Assembly: GCA_964519515.1 (NCBI GenBank)
Contig: CAZFIJ010000042.1
Location: forward strand, 1 to 64,000
DNA length: 64,000 nt
Source of the DNA: Korarchaeum sp964519515
GTDB taxonomy: Archaea > Korarchaeota > Korarchaeia > Korarchaeales > Korarchaeaceae
Direction: 5' to 3'
Every line of letters begins with the position of its first letter. The stretch's first letter is position 1. This document shows positions 49,649 through 58,403 of the stretch, piece after piece. Position numbers and translations under genes: made by a program. Below the pieces are notes generated by a model. That model searched no databases. It saw nothing but the letters and a program-made list of their open reading frames with translations, and had not been told where the DNA came from.

Positions 49649-50973
49649 TCCTCAGATTTGAGTAAATATTTCCTGAACATCCCTTCAGCAGCTATAGCGA
49701 TAGGTTCTAGGACATCGCAGACCTCCGGTTGATATGCGAATTCCATTATCCTTATATCTTCTACATTAAATCTAGCGTATATAGCTGCTGTTAGGAATAG
49801 GATCCTCTCTCTGACCCCTCTCCTCCCGAAAACCTGACCTCCTAGAAGCTTACCCCCTCTATCCGTGATCAACCAGATTACAGTGTTTTCCTTCCCCGGC
49901 ATGTACTTCGGTAGGTCGGAACCCGAGAACCTGAACGCCCTATACTCCATCTTAAGAGAATCCGCCCTCGTCGCGGACAGACCTACGCCCCCGAAGAGAT
50001 AGTCCCCTACCGATACGAGGAATGGTGATAGCGCCCCTAAGTATCTAGTTTTCCCACCGGCAGCGTTCTCGGCGGCAATCCTGCCTTGAACTAATGCGGT
50101 TGAAGCTAAGCCTGTAAGTGTAGGCTTCCCTGAGACGAAATCCTTAACTTCAGCGACATCTCCTGCTGCCAATATGTTCTGATCAGATGTGAACATGTAC
50201 TCATCTACCTTTACTCCTCCCGTCTCCCCTACTACTAATCCGGAGTTCAGAGCTACCTCTACGTTGGGTCTAGCTCCTATCACGATTATCGCTGTATCAG
50301 CTTCTATCTTCCCCTTAGGCGTCACTACATGCGTCAACCTACCTCCGGATCCCTCTAGCCTTTCCATGGGCGCCTTAAGCATCACCTTAACGCCTAGATC
50401 ATTTAGAGAGTTCATCACCATTGATGATATAGGCGGATCTACCTTCCCCGGCATCAGTTGCTCCATAGCCTCTATCAATGTGACGTCCCTTCCAGTGCTA
50501 GCTAGCTCAGATGCTACCTCTATGCCTGTCGCGCTTCCCCCTACCACCACTACCTTATTCCCCAAATATTTGAGCAGTTCGCTCACAGTCTCCAAGTCCC
50601 AAACGGTGCCGACTCCCTCTAAGTCCATACCCTCGATCTTAGGTATTATCGGACTTAGACCGGTTGCCAAGATCAGTTTGTCATAATGTATGGATTCTTG
50701 CGTTCCATCCCTGATGAAGTATACAGTTTTCCTCTCTCTATCTATTCTCTTAGCCTCGCTTCTCAGTAATATATCTACCTTGCCCCTGGGGACTCTCTCC
50801 TCAATATCCTGAGGTGAGAGCTTCCCGCTAAGCACCATGGGAAGCGAACAGGGATGTATCGCCACATGGATCCCCTTCTCAATCACCGTAACATTTGATT
50901 CTGGATCTACTTTCTTCAGAACTGCTGCCGCAGTCTGACCTGCGGTACCATGACCTATGACTACGTAATCCAT
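49645..50973 (-). CDS. FAD/NAD-dependent disulfide-reductase-family oxidoreductase (NADH oxidase/CoA-disulfide reductase type)
   Basis: A 442-aa flavoprotein. The FAD dinucleotide-binding motif VVIGHGTAGQTAAAVL is at the N-terminus, the HPCSLPMVLSGKL segment places one Cys where the CoA-disulfide reductase/NADH oxidase family has its redox Cys, and VVVGGSATGIEVASELASTG binds NAD(P)H. The second FAD motif is LAAGDVAEV. An in-frame ATG lies 24 bases upstream, but a TATA-like CTTAAAAATG at about 50996-51005 lies just ahead of it and supports ATG 50973 as a leaderless start. Substrate could be oxygen, polysulfide or CoA disulfide. Confidence 0.88.
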   Translation of the reverse strand: MDYVVIGHGTAGQTAAAVLKKVDPESNVTVIEKGIHVAIHPCSLPMVLSGKLSPQDIEERVPRGKVDILLRSEAKRIDRERKTVYFIRDGTQESIHYDKLILATGLSPIIPKIEGMDLEGVGTVWDLETVSELLKYLGNKVVVVGGSATGIEVASELASTGRDVTLIEAMEQLMPGKVDPPISSMVMNSLNDLGVKVMLKAPMERLEGSGGRLTHVVTPKGKIEADTAIIVIGARPNVEVALNSGLVVGETGGVKVDEYMFTSDQNILAAGDVAEVKDFVSGKPTLTGLASTALVQGRIAAENAAGGKTRYLGALSPFLVSVGDYLFGGVGLSATRADSLKMEYRAFRFSGSDLPKYMPGKENTVIWLITDRGGKLLGGQVFGRRGVRERILFLTAAIYARFNVEDIRIMEFAYQPEVCDVLEPIAIAAEGMFRKYLLKSED

Positions 50974-51033
50974 ATTGGTATCGATATGGTTTTTCATTTT
51001 TAAGTGGATCTTCCATGAGAGGAGGGTGTAGGC

Positions 51034-51789
51034 TTGGGATACATTGAGTTGATTAAGCTGAAGGATGTGAGGCCTAGAAATCCCGTTTTGGTGCAGGGAG
51101 TTCCTGGGCTTGGCCTAGTCGGTAAAATAGCAGCAAACTATCTGATAGAATCCTTAGAGTCCGAGAAGATAGCTGTCATATATAGTGATTACCTGCCCTT
51201 GCCCGATGGATCCTCAGGCGTTAGGATTGAGGAGGAGGATATCGTACCTCCAAGTTACGATCTTTATTTAGCTAAAGGAGATAACTTGGATCTCATAATT
51301 CTAACTTCAGAGGTCCAACCAACTATTTTCGGCCAGTATGAGATAGGAGAGCTTGTTTTGGATTACGCAATTCAGTTAGGCGTTAAAATAGTCATAACGA
51401 TGGGGGGATACGTCCCCGGTTCCCCTGAGGTTAAAGGCGTATTCGCTTGCTCGAATGATGAGGAGTTCATGAGGAGGCTCAACGAAGTCGGAGTTAAGCC
51501 GCTGACCGGAGGTTATGTGACTGGTGCTGCCGGTCTCTTAGTGGGGCTAGCGGATCTCAAGGGTTTAACGAGCGCTTGCCTCTTGGGAACGACAAATGGG
51601 GCATTTCCGGATCCAAAGGCATCTAAAATGGTGCTAGAAGCCCTTTCAAAGCTTTTCAAATTCGGGATAGATTTAGAAAAGTTGGAAAGGGAAGCTGAAA
51701 TAGCTGCCGAAGTGATGAAAGAGGAAGTGAAGCTCCCTGAGACTGAAGTTTATAAGGAGGAAGAGAAAGGACTCCCGTATCACGGCTGA
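51034..51789 (+). CDS. PAC2-family protein, second copy
   Basis: A 251-aa paralogue of the protein at 47531-48298. Shared landmarks are LVQGVPGLGLVGKIAANYLIESL, ILTSEVQPTIFGQYEIGELVLDYA and GGYVTGAAGLLVGLADLKG. The TTG start at 51034 follows GAGGAGGGTG. It leads a unit with SPFH and PPC genes. Two PAC2 copies in archaea recall PbaA/PbaB, which bind proteasome subunits or other complexes, but the two here differ in neighbours. Confidence 0.87.
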   Translation: MGYIELIKLKDVRPRNPVLVQGVPGLGLVGKIAANYLIESLESEKIAVIYSDYLPLPDGSSGVRIEEEDIVPPSYDLYLAKGDNLDLIILTSEVQPTIFGQYEIGELVLDYAIQLGVKIVITMGGYVPGSPEVKGVFACSNDEEFMRRLNEVGVKPLTGGYVTGAAGLLVGLADLKGLTSACLLGTTNGAFPDPKASKMVLEALSKLFKFGIDLEKLEREAEIAAEVMKEEVKLPETEVYKEEEKGLPYHG

Positions 51790-51800
51790 AGGTGAGTGTG

Positions 51801-52787
51801 ATGCCGAGGAAGGATGATGAGATCCCTGTGTATGCTCCTGAGTTGCCCATAAGGGGAAGACTTAGCCCTAAAGTTTTTATGATCGCCCTCATAATCTTAA
51901 TAGTTTTGCTTCTATCTTACCTCAGCGTATATGTTGTGGATCTAGGTTACGCAGCTGTTACAGTAGACCCTCTAACTGGGAAGATCTCAGATCCTGTTGT
52001 AGGACCTAGAGTAGCATTTAAGATGCCCTGGCAATTCGTCAAGGAGGTTTACGTAGCTACAGATGCTCTCAATATGTGGACCGATATTAATGCGACGATA
52101 TACGGTTACAGTAGCTCTGTAGGAGATTACCCGGCTGTGGAAACTCTCACTAGAGATGGCTTACAAGCTTGGATCGATATAACTGTGAGGTGGCACATCT
52201 CCCCGAGCTCCCTACCAGTCCTCGTGAGGAACTATCCTGCTATAGACTATAAAGACAAGCTCATAGTCCCAGCGATAAGGCAAGTTTGCAGAGATGTTGT
52301 ATCGGATTATGAGGCAGCAGAGGTCCCGTTAGCTAGGGGAAGGATAGGTGTTGAGATCTTCGAGGCCCTTCAGTCTTCTCTGAGCAAGGATCCCACTACC
52401 GGAGGAGGCATAATATTAGATGAAGTCTACATCAGGAACATAAGGCTACCCGATGAGTTCCTGAAGGCGATACAGGAAAAGCTGACCTCTCAGCAGAGGA
52501 TGATAGCAGCATATTTCGAGAGGAATAGGACGCTTATCCTAGCGAACGCTAGCGCTACTGCTAAGATCTTAGAAGCTGAAGGAGAAGCAAAATCCAGGCT
52601 CATATTGATAAATGCCACCTCTAAAATCATTGATATACTCATTAAGAGGGGAGCTAAGCCAGATGAGATAGCCTCCCTCCTCGTGTATATGGAGGGGCTG
52701 AAGGATATCTCTAAATCCAATGCCACTGTAATAATCGCAGGCGGAGGCAACATCCCCCTCATATATCCCATAAGAGGAGGTGGTTGA
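51801..52787 (+). CDS. SPFH/band 7 (prohibitin/stomatin-like) membrane protein
   Basis: One membrane helix (KVFMIALIILIVLLLSYLSVYVV, about 25-47 of the longer frame) is followed by an SPFH domain (DGLQAWIDITVRWHI; VPAIRQVCRDVVSDYEAAEVP). A coiled-coil EAEGEAKSRLILINATSKI region then leads to a short hydrophobic tail. Such proteins scaffold membrane microdomains and proteases. ATG 51801 with the GAAGGTGAG RBS is preferred to GTG 51792. It is co-transcribed with PAC2 and PPC genes. Confidence 0.9.
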   Translation: MPRKDDEIPVYAPELPIRGRLSPKVFMIALIILIVLLLSYLSVYVVDLGYAAVTVDPLTGKISDPVVGPRVAFKMPWQFVKEVYVATDALNMWTDINATIYGYSSSVGDYPAVETLTRDGLQAWIDITVRWHISPSSLPVLVRNYPAIDYKDKLIVPAIRQVCRDVVSDYEAAEVPLARGRIGVEIFEALQSSLSKDPTTGGGIILDEVYIRNIRLPDEFLKAIQEKLTSQQRMIAAYFERNRTLILANASATAKILEAEGEAKSRLILINATSKIIDILIKRGAKPDEIASLLVYMEGLKDISKSNATVIIAGGGNIPLIYPIRGGG

Positions 52788-53201
52788 TTGAGATCTTTTA
52801 ACCTCAAGAAAGTCCACGTACTCAGGGTGGATCAGGGGAAGGAAGTCTTGAGGGAGATCTTGAGGGTATGCGAAGAGAGTGATATTAAAGCAGCAATTAT
52901 ACTTGGGCTAGGGCTCCTTTCAAGAGGTAGGATAGCTTTCTTCGATATAGAAACTCAGAGCTATAGGTATATGGATTTAGAGGAGCCTATGGAACTCGCC
53001 TCATTAGTAGGAAACGTGAGCTTGAAGGAAGGTAAACCTTTCGCTCATGTACACGTAGTATTGGGGAATGAGAGGGTAGCTCTGGCGGGCCACTTGATCG
53101 AAGGTTATGTGGGTGGGACTGTTGAAATCACTATCTTCGAGCTTGAGGGGGAGCTCGTGAGGGATATCATCAGTGGAGGGCTCGTCCTTCTCAACGTTTA
53201 A
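52788..53201 (+). CDS. PPC/DUF296-domain protein
   Basis: A 137-aa PPC-domain protein (VLRVDQGKEVLREILRVCEESDIKAAIILGLGLL; GNVSLKEGKPFAHVHVVLGNERVALAGHLIEGYV). Bacterial and archaeal stand-alone PPC proteins form trimers with a metal-binding pattern of histidines (H-V-H and GH here), whereas plant ones are linked to AT-hook DNA-binding. The role here is unknown. TTG 52788 directly abuts the SPFH stop and follows GAGGTGG, so it is the last gene of a tightly coupled unit. It ends 4 bases into surE. Confidence 0.88.
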   Translation: MRSFNLKKVHVLRVDQGKEVLREILRVCEESDIKAAIILGLGLLSRGRIAFFDIETQSYRYMDLEEPMELASLVGNVSLKEGKPFAHVHVVLGNERVALAGHLIEGYVGGTVEITIFELEGELVRDIISGGLVLLNV

Positions 53202-54064
53202 GTCCCCTTTAAGGACTCCCTCAAGTACTCAACGAGCGACTCGAGTTCCTCGAGCGCCCTCTCCCTTTTTCTGTTGACTTCATCGCAATTTAGAAGCTCT
53301 AAATTCATATCTAACGTTATGGGTGTTATCGAAATAGCCCTCTCCACTGTCAAAGCATAGAGGTCTGTCCCTCTATCTCTCTCGGTCACTGGGACAGGGT
53401 TTCCACCGAGCCAATAATAAGGACTTCCCCTGGTGTCTATCCTCTCGAGCACATAGTTCTCATATTTCGCTCTAGCTAATCTCGTTATCCTTATAGGAGT
53501 ATCTTGAGAGATCCTATAGGGGAAATTGACGTTCAGAAGGTCCACTCCCTCTGGCATCCCCCTCCTGAGGATCCAATCAGTTATCCTCGCTGCTACTCTC
53601 GCGTGAGCGAGGAACCTATCCACCGGCCTACTGAGTTGTCCTCCTGGGATCTCGACGCTGAAGGCTGAGGACTTTATGCCCATTATAGAGGCCTGCAAGG
53701 CAGCAGCTATCGTGCCGCTCGTGAATAGATTATCCAGTGTTATGTTATCGCCTATATTTATCCCTGATACGACCATATCGGGCGTTGAATTCATTATGAA
53801 TTTTAAAGCGACTGTCACAGCGTCTCCAGGAGTTCCACTGACTGTGAAGGCCTCTCTATAGCCGAACCCACCGACCTTGACCGGCAATTTCCTTATCCTC
53901 AGGGGTTTATGAAGCGTTATACCCTTGCCAGCAGCGCTCATCTCATGCTCAGGGACGACTACAGTTACCTTCCCTATTTTCGCCTCTAATAAAGCGATCC
54001 AAAGTGCTCTGAATGGTGCTGAGTGGACCCCATCATCATTTGTTAAGAGTAACTCACTCTCCAT
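53198..54064 (-). CDS. surE: 5'/3'-nucleotidase SurE
   Basis: SurE hydrolyses nucleoside monophosphates with a divalent metal. The 288-aa protein has the diagnostic LLTNDDGVHSAPFRAL start, metal site in TNDD (D near 10-11), PEHEMSAAGKGITLHKPLR near 40, FTVSGTPGDAVTVALKF near 78 and VVSGINIGDNI near 97. It follows the disulfide oxidoreductase gene with an 11-base overlap, so the two form an operon. Confidence 0.95.
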   Translation of the reverse strand: MESELLLTNDDGVHSAPFRALWIALLEAKIGKVTVVVPEHEMSAAGKGITLHKPLRIRKLPVKVGGFGYREAFTVSGTPGDAVTVALKFIMNSTPDMVVSGINIGDNITLDNLFTSGTIAAALQASIMGIKSSAFSVEIPGGQLSRPVDRFLAHARVAARITDWILRRGMPEGVDLLNVNFPYRISQDTPIRITRLARAKYENYVLERIDTRGSPYYWLGGNPVPVTERDRGTDLYALTVERAISITPITLDMNLELLNCDEVNRKRERALEELESLVEYLRESLKGT

Positions 54065-54770
54065 GCTTAGACCTCAGCGACCTGAGTAAATCCATAGCGT
54101 ACTTCTCCTCAGGCTGGGAGCCCACTGATGTATCTAAGATCACTTCATTTCCATCTTCCCTCATTAATATGACGCTATGAGGAACTGCTGAGACTTGATA
54201 ATTATCAGCTAGATCGGGGTTCTCATATGCCTCTATGCAATCCGCCTCTAAAATCCCCTTCAATTCTATAGCGAATTTGTTCGCGAGGAGGACCTGATAG
54301 GGGCAGTACGGACACGTCGGTGTGACAAAGGTCATTATATGTATGTCATTTGAAAGATCGATCTGGCGAACGGAGCTCAGGATTTCCTTAGTCCTCTCAC
54401 TCAATCCGCTCTCATCCCTGCTGAGTAGGATTATCGTTTCGACGAAAGCCCAAGCCTCGTATCCCAGTGGAGCGCCCACGTATCTTATCTTATAACCTCT
54501 CCTCGGATCTAGAAGTATTGTCGGAGTCCTAGTGACGTTGAATTCCTCCAAGGCTTCCGGATCTATTTTGACGTCTATTACCCTTACATCTATCATATCC
54601 GACAGGTCCCCTAGCTCTAAGAGTAAGCTCTCCGTCCACTCAGAGTATTCTTCATTCCCGAGCCCCTTTAATAAGAAAATTTCAACTGGTCTGACCATCT
54701 CCGATTCAAATCTAGCTCTTAGCTGAGCGGCTGTTTGATCATCTATTATCCTTCCTCCTTTCGATGACAT
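54054..54770 (-). CDS. Protein disulfide oxidoreductase/glutaredoxin-like double-thioredoxin protein
   Basis: It has the size (238 aa) and tandem thioredoxin-fold layout of archaeal PDO, which forms or exchanges protein disulfides in thermophiles. The second domain has the active site CPYC (C153, C156). The first domain, which in P. furiosus PDO also has a CxxC, has none here (GLGNEEYSEW). A TATA-like CTATTTAAAAATTC at about 54798-54811 precedes it. A DsbB-like gene at 58700-59131 may be its partner. Confidence 0.88.
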   Translation of the reverse strand: MSSKGGRIIDDQTAAQLRARFESEMVRPVEIFLLKGLGNEEYSEWTESLLLELGDLSDMIDVRVIDVKIDPEALEEFNVTRTPTILLDPRRGYKIRYVGAPLGYEAWAFVETIILLSRDESGLSERTKEILSSVRQIDLSNDIHIMTFVTPTCPYCPYQVLLANKFAIELKGILEADCIEAYENPDLADNYQVSAVPHSVILMREDGNEVILDTSVGSQPEEKYAMDLLRSLRSKHGE

Positions 54771-55254
54771 ACCTCCACCGGCTCAAGATGTGTAGAATCT
54801 ATTTAAAAATTCACGATCGATTGATTGATGACCCTTAAAATGCCTTACCTCAATTCAGATGCTTCATTATTGGATCCAGATCTCCTTTAGAGATCTGCAC
54901 TATCTACCGTACCTCATTAATGGAGGCACCCACTCGAAGCCGATCCATGAGACAAGACTGTTCCGTTGAGATGCTACCTCTAGAGGTCCCTTGAACATAT
55001 AGTTTATCGCTTGAAGTTGGCATTCTACTCCGAAAGATGTTGGATACCTAGTTTAATCGATTTATATTTTTCCATATCTTTGAGACTTACTAAAAAGATC
55101 GGTTTATTTTTTATATTGTATAGATGCTATTATGAATTATTACATAAAGAGCGAATATATGTACAAATTTCATGTAAAAAGTGAGAATATATAAAGATAG
55201 TCTAGGGAGAGGGATTAGATATCTTTTTACCTTATACTACTCTCTTGAATTGGG
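54771..55254. other. 484-bp spacer: two promoters, one hairpin, no gene seen
   Basis: Left end: TATA (about 54798-54811) of the disulfide oxidoreductase. Right end: ATATATAAAG at 55187-55196, and a second AT-rich candidate near 55222-55239, for the por operon. In the middle, CAGATCTC (54877-54884) and GAGATCTG (54890-54897) form an 8-bp hairpin with a 5-base loop. The region 55040-55200 is very AT-rich, with oligo-T and oligo-A runs. No ORF of plausible length with RBS and no tRNA or guide RNA signature was found. Confidence 0.45.
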
Positions 55255-55266
55255 GTGATGTTCCTC

Positions 55267-55854
55267 ATGATAGAGATAAGATGGCATGGAAGAGGAGGAC
55301 AGGGTGTTTGGAGTGGCTCTGCCGTCCTCGCTTATGCCGCGATAAAAGCTGGAAAATATGCACAATCTTTTCCACAATTCGGACCTGAAAGGTTAGGTGG
55401 TCCTGTTACAGCATTCAATAGGATAGATGATGAGCCCATAGTCGAGAGAGGACCTATATATGAGCCCGACATAGTCATCGTCATAGATCCTAGCTTAGTG
55501 AAGCCCAGGTATGTCCCCTCGCTTATAGAAGGATTGAAGCCTGGCGGTAAGCTACTAGTCAATTCTGAGAGTGATCCTTCACATATCAGATCGCAGTTAA
55601 GTATCTCAGACGAATTCGAAGTTTGGAGTGTGGATGCAACAACTATAGCATTAGAGGAGATCGGGAGAGCTTCTCCCAATACTACAATGCTTGGATTACT
55701 CCTGGCAGCTACGAATCTAATACCGATCGAGTACCTTGAGGAGGGGATAAGGTGGAGATGGTCCGGTGATGTAGCCCAGAAGAACATAAACGCTTTGAAA
55801 AGAGCGATGAAGGAAGCCTCTGTTGATCGCGTGAAGGAGGTGATTAGGGCTTGA
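55267..55854 (+). CDS. porG: Pyruvate/2-oxoacid:ferredoxin oxidoreductase gamma subunit
   Basis: Four-subunit POR/VOR complexes oxidise a 2-oxoacid with CoA to acyl-CoA and reduced ferredoxin. The gamma subunit begins IEIRWHGRGGQGVWSGSAVLAYAA, and FGPERLGGPVTAFNRI follows. GTG 55255 and ATG 55258 exist, but ATG 55267 after GGGGTGATG gives the family's N-terminus. It is the first of the porGDAB genes. Confidence 0.93.
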   Translation: MIEIRWHGRGGQGVWSGSAVLAYAAIKAGKYAQSFPQFGPERLGGPVTAFNRIDDEPIVERGPIYEPDIVIVIDPSLVKPRYVPSLIEGLKPGGKLLVNSESDPSHIRSQLSISDEFEVWSVDATTIALEEIGRASPNTTMLGLLLAATNLIPIEYLEEGIRWRWSGDVAQKNINALKRAMKEASVDRVKEVIRA

Positions 55855-56126
55855 GCTCCAGTTTAGTCGGTTGGAAAGACCTTCCAATAGGTGGCGTTGC
55901 TTTTATAAGCACGAAGGAGTATCCGACAGGCGAGTGGGCTGTATTCCAGCCGAAAATCGATGAGAGTAAATGTATCAAATGCGGCCTTTGCTGGATGTAC
56001 TGCCCAGATAGCGTCTATAGATGGGATGGAGAGAGCGTTCCAGTGCCAGATCTCGATCATTGCAAGGGATGCGGCATTTGTGAAGTTGAATGTCCTACCA
56101 AAGCCATCCAGATGGTGAGAGTCTGA
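55851..56126 (+). CDS. porD: Pyruvate/2-oxoacid:ferredoxin oxidoreductase delta subunit (2x[4Fe-4S] ferredoxin)
   Basis: A 91-aa polyferredoxin with two CxxCxxCxxxCP motifs (CIKCGLCWMYCP and CKGCGICEVECP, near 43-54 and 71-82) that wires the catalytic core to soluble ferredoxin. TTG 55851 overlaps the gamma stop and follows GGAGGTGATTA. A long minus-strand ORF across porD/porA is a shadow of these genes. Confidence 0.93.
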   Translation: MSSSLVGWKDLPIGGVAFISTKEYPTGEWAVFQPKIDESKCIKCGLCWMYCPDSVYRWDGESVPVPDLDHCKGCGICEVECPTKAIQMVRV

Positions 56127-56139
56127 GGAGGTGTTCAAT

Positions 56140-57372
56140 ATGTTGAAGCAAATTAAGGGAACCATGATGGCCCTGAATGGTGATGAGGCAGTCGCTTGGG
56201 CTGTAAAGCAGAGTAATGTCGACGTAGTCTCAGCATACCCGATAACTCCACAGACGATAATAGTTGAGAGGATATCGGAATTCGTTAATAACGGCGAGAT
56301 GGATGCTGAATTCATACACGTGGAGAGTGAGCATAGTGCGTTAAGTGCAGCGTGGGGAGCGGCTTTAGCCGGTGCTAGAGCATTTACAGCGACCTCAGCG
56401 CAAGGCCTAGCACTAATGTGGGAAATTCTGTATATTACAGCCTCAACTAGAGCTCCTGTTGTGATGGCTGTCGTAAATAGGGCTTTGAGCGCCCCGATAA
56501 ATATACATAATGACCACAGCGATACGATGGGAGCTAGAGACTCCGGTTGGATACAGATATACAGCGAGGATGCCCAGGAAGTATATGATAACACGATAAT
56601 GGCTTTCAAAATTGCTGAACAAACACTATTCCCCGTGATGGTCACCCTAGATGGATTCACAATCTCTCATACACTCCAGAATGTTATAGTGCTCCCGGAC
56701 GAAGTCGTCTCGGACTTCGTCGGTGTGAGGAAGATCCCTAGGATAAAGTTACCCAGGATCCATGGTGAGAGGGAGATACCGTTGATGCTCAACCCCAAGT
56801 ACCCGATAACTTTCGGCCCACTTGACCTCTATGACTATTACTTCGAGCACAAAGTCCAGCAGAATGAGGCTATGAAGGAGACTTTCCCGATAATAGAGAG
56901 GGTCCATAAGGAATATGGGGAGATCAGCGGGAGGTCTTACGAGCCCGTCTTCATGATCCCCTACAGGACGGAGGATGCGGATGTAGTGATCTTCGGGCTC
57001 TCCTCAACGATGAGTGTAGTGAGGAAAGTAGTGGATGAGCTTAGAGCTGAAGGGAAGAAGGTTGGTGCGATTAGGCTCAGGGTATTCAGACCATTCCCAG
57101 CAGATATAATTAGAAAGGAGCTCTCAAAGTTCCATGCAGTTGGCGTCCTAGATAGATGTATAAGCTTCGGAGGAGAGGGTGGCCCTCTCTTCACAGAGGT
57201 AAGATCTTCACTGTACGGATCGAGCTCCAGGCCCATAGTACATGATTACATATATGGATTGGGAGGAAGAGATCTTCCACGCAAACTCATAGTTAAAATC
57301 TTTGAGGAACTTCTCTCCGCTAGGGAGGAGCCAGAGTCACCTGTGATAAGATATGTGGGGGTGAGGGAGTGA
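56140..57372 (+). CDS. porA: Pyruvate/2-oxoacid:ferredoxin oxidoreductase alpha subunit
   Basis: The 410-aa alpha subunit carries the pyrimidine-domain part of the thiamine-diphosphate-dependent enzyme. Landmarks are GDEAVAWAVKQSNVDVVSAYPITPQT, EFIHVESEHSALSAAWGAALAGARAFTATSAQGLALMWEIL (about 66-106) and APINIHNDHSDTMGARDSGW. Which 2-oxoacid it uses cannot be told confidently; pyruvate is commonest. ATG 56140 follows GAGGAGGTG, with GTG 56131 as an alternative. Confidence 0.94.
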   Translation: MLKQIKGTMMALNGDEAVAWAVKQSNVDVVSAYPITPQTIIVERISEFVNNGEMDAEFIHVESEHSALSAAWGAALAGARAFTATSAQGLALMWEILYITASTRAPVVMAVVNRALSAPINIHNDHSDTMGARDSGWIQIYSEDAQEVYDNTIMAFKIAEQTLFPVMVTLDGFTISHTLQNVIVLPDEVVSDFVGVRKIPRIKLPRIHGEREIPLMLNPKYPITFGPLDLYDYYFEHKVQQNEAMKETFPIIERVHKEYGEISGRSYEPVFMIPYRTEDADVVIFGLSSTMSVVRKVVDELRAEGKKVGAIRLRVFRPFPADIIRKELSKFHAVGVLDRCISFGGEGGPLFTEVRSSLYGSSSRPIVHDYIYGLGGRDLPRKLIVKIFEELLSAREEPESPVIRYVGVRE

Positions 57373-58352
57373 TGTCCGCTTGGAGGCCCGATATAAAGGA
57401 GTTAGCTAGGAAGGAGCTTCAGACAAGGCCTATAGAGTCTGGACATAGGCTCTGTGCTGGATGTGGAGCGGGAATCATAATAAGGCAGATAGCTATGGCC
57501 GCGAGGAAGCCTATAGTCTGGATCACAGCGACTGGCTGTGTTGAGGTCGCGACCACTATATTCCCGTACACTTCCTGGAACGTCCCTTGGGCTCACAATG
57601 CGTTTGAAAACGCAGCTGCCGTGGGCTCCGGTGTTGAAGCCGCTAGAAAGAAGCTTTTCAGGTCAAAGAGATTCCAAGGTGATCCTGACGTTGAGTTAGA
57701 CTACGATGTCGTTGTCCTCGGAGGGGACGGAGGGACTTACGATATAGGGCTTCAGGCAATATCGGGAGCCTTCGAGAGGGGTGATAAGATACTCTACGTC
57801 CTATACGATAACGAGGCTTACATGAACACTGGTATCCAGAGGTCAGGAGGCACTCCATTTGGAGCTAGGACGACTACTACGCCAGTTGGCAGCGTCATAA
57901 AGGGTAAAATACAATTCAAGAAGCCAATAATGGACATAATGGTTGCCCACAGGATACCATATGCTGCGACTATATCCTCAGCTTACTGGAATGATGCGAT
58001 ATTAAAGCTTAGGAAGGGTTTCGAGGCTGAGGGACCGGCTTTCATCCATGCCTTCTCGACATGCCCTCTCGGATGGGGTAATGAGGTGTCTGAAACAATT
58101 AAGATCATGAAGTTGGCTGTTGAAACATGCGTCTTCCCTCTATATGAGGTCGAGAACGGTCAATACAAGTTAACTGGTCCTACATTAGCTATAGCGAAGA
58201 ATCCCGATAGGAAGAAACCGGTAGAGGAATACTTAAAGCTCCAGGCGAGATTCAGGCATATGTTTAGACCAGAGAATAAATGGATGATCGAGAAGTTCCA
58301 AGAGTGGGTTGATAGAGAGTGGGAGCTCCTCCTGAAGAGAGCGGGCTTCTAA
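57372..58352 (+). CDS. porB: Pyruvate/2-oxoacid:ferredoxin oxidoreductase beta subunit
   Basis: The 326-aa beta subunit binds thiamine diphosphate and a proximal [4Fe-4S]: GHRLCAGCGAGI near 20-31, a Cys in ATGCVEVATTIFPYTSW, and VLGGDGGTYDIGLQAISGAFERG...DNEAYMNTGIQRS (TPP-Mg site, about 115-160). The later STCPLGWG supplies another Cys. ATG 57372 overlaps the porA stop (TGATG). The unit ends before a LysW-like gene on the other strand. Confidence 0.95.
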   Translation: MSAWRPDIKELARKELQTRPIESGHRLCAGCGAGIIIRQIAMAARKPIVWITATGCVEVATTIFPYTSWNVPWAHNAFENAAAVGSGVEAARKKLFRSKRFQGDPDVELDYDVVVLGGDGGTYDIGLQAISGAFERGDKILYVLYDNEAYMNTGIQRSGGTPFGARTTTTPVGSVIKGKIQFKKPIMDIMVAHRIPYAATISSAYWNDAILKLRKGFEAEGPAFIHAFSTCPLGWGNEVSETIKIMKLAVETCVFPLYEVENGQYKLTGPTLAIAKNPDRKKPVEEYLKLQARFRHMFRPENKWMIEKFQEWVDREWELLLKRAGF

Positions 58353-58403
58353 CACCCTTTTTATTTCAGAAAAATAACGGAAAATACTATTAAAAGTTAA
58401 AGC

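Noticed and set aside
55863..56660. 265-aa minus-strand ORF opposite porD/porA
   Set aside because: It lies entirely antisense to two genes with complete conserved motifs; no RBS or promoter supports it.
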